From Azospirillum sp. TSH100 (lineage in GTDB: Bacteria; Pseudomonadota; Alphaproteobacteria; Azospirillales; Azospirillaceae), in assembly GCF_004923295.1 (NCBI RefSeq), contig NZ_CP039634.1, positions 2,074,001-2,138,000 on the forward strand: a DNA stretch of 64,000 nt, given 5' to 3'. The notes beneath the pieces are model-generated. The model did no database searches. It had not been told where the DNA came from and worked only from the letters and a program-made list of their open reading frames with translations. Position numbers and translations under genes: made by a program. This document shows, in pieces, positions 17,366-25,708 of this stretch. Numbering within the stretch: position 1 is the first letter of the stretch; the number at the start of each line of letters is the position of its first letter.

Positions 17366-20166
17366 TTCTTGTCTGTCCCGGTGTTGCGTGGTGTGAGTGT
17401 CAGCACCTCCGCCCCTGCCGAGATCAACGTGCCACGGTCGCCGGCCAGACGCAACGAGCCGCCGTCGCGCCACAGGGTGACCAGATCGCCCCAATGGCGC
17501 GACCAGATGTTGCCGGACTGGCCGGTGGCGATCACGAACCGGGAATTGTCGAGGTCGGCCAGATCATAAACCGCGCGGAACCCGGCGCCCTGGACATGGC
17601 GGAACGGGTTCGCCGGATCGCGGATCGTGGTGGACCCGCGGTTGACGGTGAAGAAATCGCCGTCGGTCTCCACCGACAGATCGGCCCTGCCACCGATCAG
17701 CGGCAGGCGGCTCAGCATGCGGTGGACCAGCGCCACCGTATGGTCGTCGCCCCAGCGCCAGCTTTTCGGATTGGAGCCGTGACGCTCGGCCAGCGCCTTG
17801 ACCGCCGTTTCCAGCGAGCGGCCGATGATGTCGGCGCAGCTTTCCTTCTGCGGGGTGGTGATGTCATCGCACCACTCCGGCCGCTCCTTCAGGACATGGC
17901 GCAACGCCTCCGGCCGGAGATCCCAGTAGGAGGCGAAGTCGGCACCCAGCTCGTCGGCGAAGACGGCGCGGACCAGCTCGCGCAGCCACATGTCGAAAAT
18001 CAGCGGTTCCGGCCGGTTGCGGTCGATGCGGCCGTCCCAGCCGCGCAGCAGGGCCGCGGCGTCGCTGGCGAGGCCGGGCGGCGTCGGGTACTTCAGCAGT
18101 TCGGGCAGAAAGTCGCGGGCCGGCAGGGAGACGATGTCCATCTGCTGGCGCGCCACATCCTCGACCGAATGGCGTCCGTTGCCCAGCATCTCGACGATGC
18201 GCTTGGCGCGCGAAGGATCCGGCCATTCGGTGGCGAGGCGATAGGGATAATCGCGCCCGACCACCGCGTTGTTGGCGTTGACGAACTGGCCGGTCGGCGG
18301 GTTCACCGCCTGCGGCAGGGCGTAGTAGGGCAGGAAGCCGGTCCAGTCATACTCGCCGGTCCAGCCGGGAACCGGCACACGGCCGTCGCCTTTGCGGCGG
18401 ATCGGCACACGGCCGGGGGTGATGAAGCCGACCTCTCCGGTCACGTCGGCATAGACCACATTCTGCTGCGGGGCGACATGCAGGCGCAGCGCGTCGCGCA
18501 CCGCCTCCGCCGAACCGGCATGGTTCAGGCGGTAGAGTGCCTCGGCGCTGGTGTCGTCGTCGGCGAGGCCGGGGAAGGACAGCGCCAGCACCGGAGCGGG
18601 TGCATTGGGCGCGTTGGGCGCATTGACGGGGGCCGGCTGCGGATCGAGGTCGGAGATGACCGGGCCGTGCCGCGTGCTGCGGACGGTCAGCGTCTGCGAC
18701 GTCTCCCCGGCAATGGCGATGGTCTCGGCGCGCGTCTCGAAGGGCTGGCTGCCGTCCGGAGTCAGGTAGCGGGCGGGATCCTGCGGGTCCGGCTTCTCGA
18801 CGAAGAGGTCCTGGGTGTCGCTGTGGGTGGTGGTGAAGCCCCAGGCGACCTTGCCGTTGTGGCCGAGGATGGTCAGCGGCACGCCCGGCACGGTGGCGCC
18901 GGTGACGGTCAAGCCGGGCGTCACGATGCGGGCGAGGTACCAGAGGATCGGCGCCTCAAGCGCCAGATGCGGATCGTTGGCGAGGATTGGCTTGCCGGTG
19001 GTGGTCCGTGCCCCGGTCAGGACCCATTCGTTTGACGCGGTGTCGAAGCCCATCTGCGGCAGGGCCGCCAGCGTGCGGCGTACCGTTTCCCGCAAATCCA
19101 TGCCGCGCAGGTCGCTCGCCAGCGTGGTGGGAGAGCCGGGGGCGTCTGGCGGGAACAGGTCGTCTACCTGCTGCGGCGACAGCCGTTCCAGAATGCGGGA
19201 GCGGAACAGCTCGTCGCGATAGTTGGCGGACAACTGCAACGCCATCAGCTTGGCCCAGACCAGACTGTCGGCCACGGTCCAGGGCTCCGGCGTGTGGCGC
19301 AACAGCTGGAATTCGATCGGCAGCGCTTCCGATCTGGTGGCGAGATAGGCGTTCACGCCGTCGGCATAGGCGTCGAAGGCGGTACGGGTCTCGGGCGACA
19401 GGGTGGCGGCCATCGCCTCGGCGGCGTGGCGAATGCCCAGCGTGCGCATCAGCCGGTCGGTGCGCAGGGCGAAGTCACCGTATTTGGTGCCGATCAGCTC
19501 GGCCAGCCGGCCAGCGCCGGCGCGGCGCATCGTCTCCATCTGCCACAGCCGGTCCTGGGCGTGGGCGTAACCCAGCGCGCGGTAAGCATCCCGTTCGGTC
19601 GCGGCGAAGATATGGACGACGCCCTGCTTGTCGCGGATGACCTCGGTTGGGGCGCCATTGCCGGGGATGGTCACGGATCCGCTGGTCTGCGGTTGCTGCG
19701 CCCGCATCCACCAATAGGCGCCGAGCAGACCAACCGGGGGCAGCAGCACCAGCACGCCGGCGACCGCCGCCACCTTGCCCCAACGGCCGCGCGGCAGGCG
19801 CAATCGGGGACGATGGAACGGGCCGTTGGGTTGCGTCGGCTGTATGCCATAGGGCGGCGCCGGCTGCTGGGGATAGGGCTGACCGGGTGGCGCCGTACCC
19901 ATGGGATGCACAGATGGAGGGTAGATTTCCGCCGGATGGGCGCCGGGCTGATAGACCGGCTGCCGCGCTGCCTGCGGATAAGGCGTGCCGGGATAGGGCG
20001 CGCCCGGATACTGCTGCGTCTGTTGGGGGGGGGCCGGGTAGCCGTGGTGGTAGGGCGGAGCGGCTGGCGGAACGGGCGGGGCCGGGCGGGACAGCGCACG
20101 CGCCAGGGCGGCGCGGAGGCGGAAGGCGCAGGTCTCGCCGGCGCGGATCAGGGAACGGCGCAGCAT
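17362..20166 (-). CDS. Penicillin acylase family N-terminal nucleophile hydrolase, membrane anchored
   Basis: A protein of about 934 residues in three parts. Residues 30-120 are unusually rich in Pro, Gln, Tyr and Gly (HHGYPAPPQQTQQYPG and similar). A TM helix follows (about 131-152, VAAVAGVLVLLPPVGLLGAY). The rest is a penicillin acylase/acyl-homoserine-lactone acylase fold exposed to the periplasm. The self-processing site is near residue 379 in DTASNEWVLTG, with Ser as N-terminal nucleophile of the beta chain. Other family blocks are RDKQGVVHIFA, GYAHAQDRLWQMETMRR, LANDPHL and LGHNGKVAWGFT. Start is ATG 20166 or GTG 20169. The substrate could be N-acyl-homoserine lactones or other acylamides. 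Confidence 0.88.
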   Translation of the reverse strand: MLRRSLIRAGETCAFRLRAALARALSRPAPPVPPAAPPYHHGYPAPPQQTQQYPGAPYPGTPYPQAARQPVYQPGAHPAEIYPPSVHPMGTAPPGQPYPQQPAPPYGIQPTQPNGPFHRPRLRLPRGRWGKVAAVAGVLVLLPPVGLLGAYWWMRAQQPQTSGSVTIPGNGAPTEVIRDKQGVVHIFAATERDAYRALGYAHAQDRLWQMETMRRAGAGRLAELIGTKYGDFALRTDRLMRTLGIRHAAEAMAATLSPETRTAFDAYADGVNAYLATRSEALPIEFQLLRHTPEPWTVADSLVWAKLMALQLSANYRDELFRSRILERLSPQQVDDLFPPDAPGSPTTLASDLRGMDLRETVRRTLAALPQMGFDTASNEWVLTGARTTTGKPILANDPHLALEAPILWYLARIVTPGLTVTGATVPGVPLTILGHNGKVAWGFTTTHSDTQDLFVEKPDPQDPARYLTPDGSQPFETRAETIAIAGETSQTLTVRSTRHGPVISDLDPQPAPVNAPNAPNAPAPVLALSFPGLADDDTSAEALYRLNHAGSAEAVRDALRLHVAPQQNVVYADVTGEVGFITPGRVPIRRKGDGRVPVPGWTGEYDWTGFLPYYALPQAVNPPTGQFVNANNAVVGRDYPYRLATEWPDPSRAKRIVEMLGNGRHSVEDVARQQMDIVSLPARDFLPELLKYPTPPGLASDAAALLRGWDGRIDRNRPEPLIFDMWLRELVRAVFADELGADFASYWDLRPEALRHVLKERPEWCDDITTPQKESCADIIGRSLETAVKALAERHGSNPKSWRWGDDHTVALVHRMLSRLPLIGGRADLSVETDGDFFTVNRGSTTIRDPANPFRHVQGAGFRAVYDLADLDNSRFVIATGQSGNIWSRHWGDLVTLWRDGGSLRLAGDRGTLISAGAEVLTLTPRNTGTDKK

Positions 20167-20328
20167 CACGGTCCGTGAGAGAGAAGGGGGGCGGCGACGG
20201 GCGGGGGCCGCCGGGGGCTCGTTCGGGTGGCGGATGCTAGTCTCCCGGCCGCCGGCCCGTCCAGGGTTGCTTCGGTGGAGTCGGGCGCTTTTTGGCCTTG
20301 TTGCGGCTTCAAGGGACGAGCCCGCGTC

Positions 20329-22773
20329 TTACGCCGACGCGGTGAGGATCTCGCGGAGCATCGGGGCGGAGACCGGCTTGTGGATCAGGCGGTGGCCGCT
20401 GCGCTGGACCTCGGCGATGCGGGCGGGGTCGGTGTCGCCGGTCAGCACCACGGCCGGGACGCGTACGCCGCAGACCCCATAGATGTCGCGGATCGCCTCT
20501 ACCCCCGTCCGCCCTTCACGCAGGCGATAGTCGGCGACGATCATCGCCGGCTGCCGGCCGAGATTGAGCAGCGAGGCGATGGCCTCGTCGGCCGACACGG
20601 CGGCGACGACCTCGTAGCCCCATTCCTCCAGCATCGCCCGCATGCTGAGAAGGATGATGGTATCGTCGTCTACGACCACGATCAGCCCCTTGGCGTCGGG
20701 CAACTCGACCGGGCTGCGCACCGGCTTCGGGATCGGGCGTGGCACCGCCGCCGGCAGGTCGAGGAAGAAGCCGCTGCCCCGGCCAGGAGTGGATTGCACC
20801 GTGACCCCATGTTCCAGCAGACCTGCCAGCCGTCGCACGATGGCAAGGCCGAGGCCGAGGCCCTTGCGGCGGTCGCGCTCCGGATTGGCGAGCTGGGTGA
20901 ACTCCTGGAAGATGTCCTGCGTCTTGTCGGCGGGAATGCCGATCCCCTGGTCCAGCACCGCCAGCAGCAGGGTGCCTTTGCGGTGCAGGCAGCCGACGAG
21001 GATATCGCCGCGTTCGGTATAGCGGATGGCGTTTTCGATCAAGTTGCGCAGGATGCGTTCCAGCAGGGCGGGATCGCTGCGGGTCCAGGCGCAGGTCGGC
21101 ACATAACGCAGCGTCAGCCCGGATTCGGCGGCGCGGATGCGATATTCCTCCGCCAGCCGGTCCAGCAGGGGACCCAGAGCGAAGTCGGTGAGGCTGGGCT
21201 TCACCACCCCGGCATCCAGCCGCGAAACGTCCAGCAGGCTGTCCAGCATCACCCGCAATCCGTTCAGCGAATCGGTCATGCTGGCCAGCAGCGGAGCCGT
21301 CGGATGGTTCTCCAGCTTGTCCGCCAGGGCATGGGCGAAGAAGAACAGCGATTGCAGCGGCTGGCGGAGGTCGTGGCTGGCGGCAGCCAGGAACTTGGTC
21401 TTGGCACGGTCGGCGCGCTGGGCGTCGTCGCGGGCCCGCAGCGCCTCGACCCTCGCCGCTTCCGCCTCGTCGCGGGCACGCAGGATCGCTTCCTCCGCCG
21501 CCTTGCGGGCGGTGATGTCGCGCATGATGCCGGTGTACATGCGGCGCCTGCCGACATGCCACTCGCCGACCGACAGGTCGAGCGGGAAAGTGGTGCCGTC
21601 CTTGCGCAGCCCCATCACCTCGCGGCCGATGCCGACGATCCTCCGCTCCCCGGTTCGGTGATAGCGGTCGAGATAGCCGTCATGGGCGCTGCGGTAGGGC
21701 TCCGGCATCAGCATCTTGACGTTGCGCCCGATCACCTCGTCGGCGCGGTAGCCGAAAGTTTTCTCCGCCGCATGGTTGAAGGACTCGACGATGCCGTGGT
21801 CGTTGATCAGGACGATGGGATCGACCGCGGTATCGACGATGGCGCGGTAGCGCGCCTCCTGCTCCGCCGACTGCTCCGCCTGTTGCCGGCGGCCGAGCAG
21901 CGAGGACAGCATTGCCAGAGACAGGAGAAGAAGGGTTCCCACCCCGGTCATGATCGCCAGAAGGGGGGAGGACAAGGCGACACCCTGGCCGGAATGCGTC
22001 GTGGCATGGGCCAGCACGGTCCGGTCGGCATCGCTGCCGCCGCCGATGGTCATGGCGCTCAGTTCCGTCACCGGCTCCATTCCGGCGGCAGCCATGCCGG
22101 TGTAGTGCATGGTCACCACCCCCAACCCGAGCAGGACGGCGCTGGCGGCGCGCTGAAGCGGGCGGCTGGTGCGAAAGGCCAGCCACAATGCCGCCGTGGA
22201 GGCGACGATGGCGACGATCACCGAGGCGGCGACCAGAACCACGTCATAGGACAGGTCAATGTCCATGCGCATGCCCGCCATTCCCACATAATGCATACTA
22301 ACAATGCCGAGCCCGGTCAGGGTTCCTGCGACAGGCAATGTAAAGTGGTTTGGCCGCCGATTGCGCGCCACCGCGAACAGGCCGGCCCCCGAAACCCCGA
22401 CGGCCAGCAGGAATGACAACGCGGTCAGACCTGCGTCATAGCCGATCGGCATGTCGCTGCGGTAGGCGAGCATGCCGATGAAATGCATCGACCATATCCC
22501 GGCGCCCAGGGCCAGCGCCGCACCAGCCAGCCGCCGGTTGTCGCATGGACCGCTGTTGCCGCCTTCGCTACGCCGATCCGCCGCCGGGAATGCGCCTGCC
22601 AGGCCGCCCCGGGCGTGATGGGCGAGATCCAACGCCACATAGCCGCCGAATACGGCGATCACGTAGGACAGCGCGACAAGAAGGGGGTCGTAGTGGCCGG
22701 GCACGATGGGTTTGGCTGTTGTGAAGGGGCGTTCGCGGAGGGAGCAGAATCGAATGTGCGTGTACAGGAACAA
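20329..22773 (-). CDS. MHYT-PAS hybrid histidine kinase
   Basis: A protein of about 814 residues. It has a seven-helix MHYT sensor (about 30-275) whose three signature motifs are WSMHFIGM, VSMHYVGM and VTMHYTGM, thought to bind copper and sense O2, CO or NO. The order after it is: a FixL-like PAS (about 300-415), a HisKA with ASHDLRQPLQSLFFF, a HATPase_c (NLIENAIRYTERGD, DQGIGIPADK, GLGLGLAIV) and a C-terminal receiver (VVVDDDTIILLS, Asp in IVADYRL). The SHDLRQPL H-box with a terminal receiver resembles the NahK/ErcS group. The start is uncertain: TTG at 22773 has no SD, and GTG at 22704 leads directly into the MHYT domain. No cognate regulator is adjacent. Confidence 0.88.
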   Translation of the reverse strand: MFLYTHIRFCSLRERPFTTAKPIVPGHYDPLLVALSYVIAVFGGYVALDLAHHARGGLAGAFPAADRRSEGGNSGPCDNRRLAGAALALGAGIWSMHFIGMLAYRSDMPIGYDAGLTALSFLLAVGVSGAGLFAVARNRRPNHFTLPVAGTLTGLGIVSMHYVGMAGMRMDIDLSYDVVLVAASVIVAIVASTAALWLAFRTSRPLQRAASAVLLGLGVVTMHYTGMAAAGMEPVTELSAMTIGGGSDADRTVLAHATTHSGQGVALSSPLLAIMTGVGTLLLLSLAMLSSLLGRRQQAEQSAEQEARYRAIVDTAVDPIVLINDHGIVESFNHAAEKTFGYRADEVIGRNVKMLMPEPYRSAHDGYLDRYHRTGERRIVGIGREVMGLRKDGTTFPLDLSVGEWHVGRRRMYTGIMRDITARKAAEEAILRARDEAEAARVEALRARDDAQRADRAKTKFLAAASHDLRQPLQSLFFFAHALADKLENHPTAPLLASMTDSLNGLRVMLDSLLDVSRLDAGVVKPSLTDFALGPLLDRLAEEYRIRAAESGLTLRYVPTCAWTRSDPALLERILRNLIENAIRYTERGDILVGCLHRKGTLLLAVLDQGIGIPADKTQDIFQEFTQLANPERDRRKGLGLGLAIVRRLAGLLEHGVTVQSTPGRGSGFFLDLPAAVPRPIPKPVRSPVELPDAKGLIVVVDDDTIILLSMRAMLEEWGYEVVAAVSADEAIASLLNLGRQPAMIVADYRLREGRTGVEAIRDIYGVCGVRVPAVVLTGDTDPARIAEVQRSGHRLIHKPVSAPMLREILTASA

Positions 22774-22862
22774 TTTGGGTGAAGGTGCCAGCCCCTTCCC
22801 ACGAACGAAAGACTCGCCTTCGTGGTAGACATGGACCTAGAACCTCCGGCGGGATATTTCCA

Positions 22863-23444
22863 ATGAACAGCACTCTCCCTCCAGGGGCGCAGAACCGTTC
22901 CGCCGCCTCCGAACCGCTATCACGGCCGCGCCGGTTGCTGTCCCGGTTGCTGCGGCCGATCGCGACCCTGTTCGCCATCGGCTATTTCCTTCTGGACGCA
23001 GTGGCCTATTGGGTGGTGCGGCCGGTGGTCGGCCAACTCGCCCGCCTGCCGCTGTTCGCATGGTTCGGACGCTGGGTGGCGGGGCTGGGGCCTTATCCGT
23101 CGCTGGTTCTTGTCCTGGTGCCTCTGGCCCTGCTGGAGCCGGCGAAGCCGGTTGGCGCATGGCTGTTCGCCACCGGCCGCCCGATGGCCGGCGCCGCCGT
23201 GATCGTCGTGGCGGAACTGGTCAAGATCACGTTGGTGGAGCGGTTATTCCACATCGCCAAGCCGAAATTGCTGACCATCGGCTGGTTCGCCTGGGGGTAT
23301 GTGCGGGTTACGGCCTGGCTCGCGTGGCTGAAGGAGACCGCTCCAGTCCGTGCCGCCCGCAGGCTGCTGGGGGCAGTCCGCGAATTCGCGAACCGCGTCG
23401 GCCGGCGGTTGTCACTGATGGTGCGACGGGCCGGGCGGGGGTAA
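22863..23444 (+). CDS. Hypothetical membrane protein
   Basis: A 193-residue protein with a basic N-terminus and several hydrophobic segments (around LLRPIATLFAIGYFLLDAVAYWVV, LVLVLVPLALLE, MAGAAVIVVAELVKITLVERLF). Conserved-looking elements are LEPAKPVGAWLFATG and ITLVERLFHIAKPKLL. The C-terminal third is Arg-rich and amphipathic. This architecture is common in small alphaproteobacterial membrane proteins of unknown function. I cannot assign a function. It is divergent from the MHYT kinase and convergent with cobD, whose stop lies four bases away. Confidence 0.7.
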   Translation: MNSTLPPGAQNRSAASEPLSRPRRLLSRLLRPIATLFAIGYFLLDAVAYWVVRPVVGQLARLPLFAWFGRWVAGLGPYPSLVLVLVPLALLEPAKPVGAWLFATGRPMAGAAVIVVAELVKITLVERLFHIAKPKLLTIGWFAWGYVRVTAWLAWLKETAPVRAARRLLGAVREFANRVGRRLSLMVRRAGRG

Positions 23445-23448
23445 GCGG

Positions 23449-24480
23449 TCAACCCAGCATGGCGAGCACGAGCGCTCCCGCGATCAGCAGCACGCAGGCG
23501 CGTCGGTAGAGCGCCAATGCCCGGCCGATGTCGTCCGGCGTTGCGGCGGTGCGGCCGGCACCGAGCCAGACATCCTCGACGCGCGTGTCGCCATAGACGC
23601 GTGGTCCGCCGAGCCGCAGGTCCAGAGCGCCGGCCATCGCTGCCTCCGGCCAGCCGGCGTTGGGGGAGCGGTGGCGGTGGGCGTCCTGCCGGACCGACGC
23701 CCAGGCCTGCCGCGCGTCGGCTCCTCCTGTCATCCAGGCGGCCCCCACCAGCAGCAGGGCGGTCAGGCGCGACCCCGGGAGGTTGACCAGATCGTCCAGC
23801 CGTGCCGCCGCCCAGCCAAAGGCCTCGTGCCGCGGGGTGCGGTGGCCGATCATGCTGTCCGCCGTGTTGATCGCCTTGTACAGCGCCAGACCGGGCAGCC
23901 CGCCCACCAGCAGCCAGAAGGCCGGGGCCACCACGCCGTCGGAGAAATTCTCGGCAAGGCTCTCGATGGCCGCACGGGCGACCGCCGGCTCGTCGAGTGT
24001 GGCCGGGTTGCGGCCGACGATCATCGACACCGCCTTGCGCGCACCCTCCAGCCCGCCGTTGCGGAAGCCCTTGGCGACGGCGGCCACATGGTCGTGCAGG
24101 CTGCGCTGAGCCAGCAGGGTGGAGGCCAGCACCGCCTCGATCAGCCAGCCGAAGGGCAGAAGCCGGCAGACCCAGGCCACCGCCACCGCGATCCCGCCCA
24201 CCGTCACCAGAAGCGCCACGAGTGCCAGAACCCCGAACGCCTTGCGACGGTCGAAGTCATCCGTCTCGTGGTTGAGTGCGCCGTCCAACTGGGCGATAAG
24301 CGCTCCGATCCACACGACCGGGTGACGGATGCGGGCGTAGAGTGGATCGGGATAGCCGACCGCCGCTTCGATGATGAGTGCTGTGGCGAGCAGGAAGGGA
24401 TGCAGCGGCACGGGAGGGGCGTTCCAGGCAGTGGGGCGGCCCGCCGGCCGCGCGATGATGGAAATGAGGAGCGCGATCAT
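23449..24480 (-). CDS. cobD: Adenosylcobinamide-phosphate synthase
   Basis: A 343-residue inner-membrane protein of the CobD/CbiB family, which attaches aminopropanol (phosphate) to adenosylcobyric acid late in cobalamin synthesis. Family blocks are YPDPLYARIRHPVVWIGALI, RRKAFGVLAL, LAQRSLHDHVAAVAKG, SMIVGRNPATLDEPAVARAAIESLAENFSDGVVAPAFW, YKAINTADSMIGHRTPRHEAFGWAAARLDDL, and GDTRVEDVWLG near the C-terminus. The start is not certain: ATG 24480 has no clear SD, while GTG 24411 has GGAAC eight bases upstream. It is divergent from cobC, with overlapping 5' regions. Confidence 0.92.
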   Translation of the reverse strand: MIALLISIIARPAGRPTAWNAPPVPLHPFLLATALIIEAAVGYPDPLYARIRHPVVWIGALIAQLDGALNHETDDFDRRKAFGVLALVALLVTVGGIAVAVAWVCRLLPFGWLIEAVLASTLLAQRSLHDHVAAVAKGFRNGGLEGARKAVSMIVGRNPATLDEPAVARAAIESLAENFSDGVVAPAFWLLVGGLPGLALYKAINTADSMIGHRTPRHEAFGWAAARLDDLVNLPGSRLTALLLVGAAWMTGGADARQAWASVRQDAHRHRSPNAGWPEAAMAGALDLRLGGPRVYGDTRVEDVWLGAGRTAATPDDIGRALALYRRACVLLIAGALVLAMLG

Positions 24481-24523
24481 GGCCGAAGACAGCCCGGCGA
24501 CCAAGCCGCACGTCACGCAGCAT

Positions 24524-25566
24524 ATGGTGGACCAGTGCGGGCAGGGGAGCATCGTCAAGGGCGCTCCTCTTCATGGCGGCGACCTGGATGGTGCCCGCGC
24601 CGCCTTTGCCGATGCGCCGGAGCCTTGGATCGACCTGTCCACCGGCATCAACCCCTGGCCCTATCCGCTGCCGCCGGTGCAGCAGGAAGCCTGGGCCCGG
24701 CTGCCCGGCCGGGGGCGGAGGTGATGCTGCGCGCGGCGGCGGCCGAGTGCTATGGGGTGCCGTCTGTGGAACTGGTTGCCGCGGCGTCGGGCTCTCAGGC
24801 GTTGATCCAGCTGCTGCCGCGGATGCGTCGGCCGGGCAGCGTCGCCGTGCTGGGGCCGACCTATGCCGAACATGCGCGCTGCTGGGCGCTGGCGGGCCAC
24901 GATGTCCGGATGGTGGATGAGATGGCGGCGACCGACTCGCTGCCCGACGTGCTGGTGGTCGTCAACCCCAACAACCCCGATGGCCGGCGCTTGTCCGTTA
25001 CCCGACTGCTGGAGCTTGCCGCAATACAGGCCGCTCGCGGTGGCTGGCTGGTGGTGGACGAGGCCTTCGCCGATATGCGGCCGGAGGGCAGCGTCGCGGC
25101 CCATGCCGGCCGGCCGGGACTGGTGATCCTGCGCTCCTTCGGCAAGTTCTTCGGGTTGGCGGGGCTGCGGCTCGGTATCGCGCTTGCCCCGGCCGATCTT
25201 GCGGCGGCATTGCGCGACGCCATCGGCCCCTGGGCCGTGTCGGGGCCGGGGTTGAGCATCGCCACGACCGCGCTGGGCGATCGCGACTGGATCGCGGCGA
25301 CACGCGATCGGTTGGCGGCCGCCGCGGTGGAACTGGACCGCGTGCTTGTGGGGGCCGGATTGCGGGTCACCGGCGGGACCGAACTGTTCCGTCTTGTCGA
25401 GGATGTACAGGCGCAAGCGCTGTATCACGTCCTAGGTGCGGCCGGGATTCTGGTCCGCCGGTTCGAGCACAGGCAGGATTGGCTGCGCTTCGGATTGCCG
25501 GGAGCCGGGCCGGAGTGGCTGCGGCTTGGTGACGCCCTGGGCCGGGAACGGGCTTGGGCAGCGTAG
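24524..25566 (+). pseudogene. cobC: Threonine-phosphate decarboxylase CobC, frameshifted
   Basis: The PLP enzyme CobC makes (R)-1-aminopropan-2-ol phosphate for the CobD step. The N-terminal part (from ATG 24524: LHGGDLDGARAAFADAPEPW, DLSTGINPWPYPLPP, EAWARLPG) is in one frame and stops at 24722-24724. The remaining protein (GAEVMLRAAAAECYGVPSVE through VNPNNPDGR, VVDEAFADM, the PLP Lys in LRSFGKFFGLAGLRLG, and WLRFGLPG) is in another. Adding one G to the run of five at 24711-24715 would join them in frame. Either this is a sequencing/assembly error, a real inactivating mutation, or (least likely) recoding. The rest of the gene shows no decay, which favours a very recent change or an error. 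The 3' part alone could start at ATG 24724. Confidence 0.85.
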
Positions 25567-25597
25567 CCTTGTAAAATGTACGCGTCTTGAACAATCG

Positions 25598-25617
25598 TGA
25601 GAAATTTTATATTCTCA
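25598..25617. promoter_or_regulatory. AT-rich dyad upstream of diguanylate cyclase
   Basis: TGAGAA-N8-TTCTCA, a perfect 6-bp dyad, lies in a short AT-rich stretch 31 bp after cobC and 91 bp before the GGDEF gene. It could be an operator or a weak hairpin; there is no T run. Confidence 0.3.
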
Positions 25618-25708
25618 ACCGTGTTTAGAAGTTTGGTTCTTCCAGTTCGACCCTGTCGGAAACCGCTGGCGCTGCGGGGAAATAAAAGTCAATGGGACAC
25701 CTTCGGCC

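Noticed and set aside
20227-22416. 729-codon ORF on the plus strand opposite the MHYT kinase
   Set aside because: It is an antisense shadow of the kinase: high-GC codon bias on the minus strand keeps this frame open, and its translation is His/Gln/Gly-rich without any domain.
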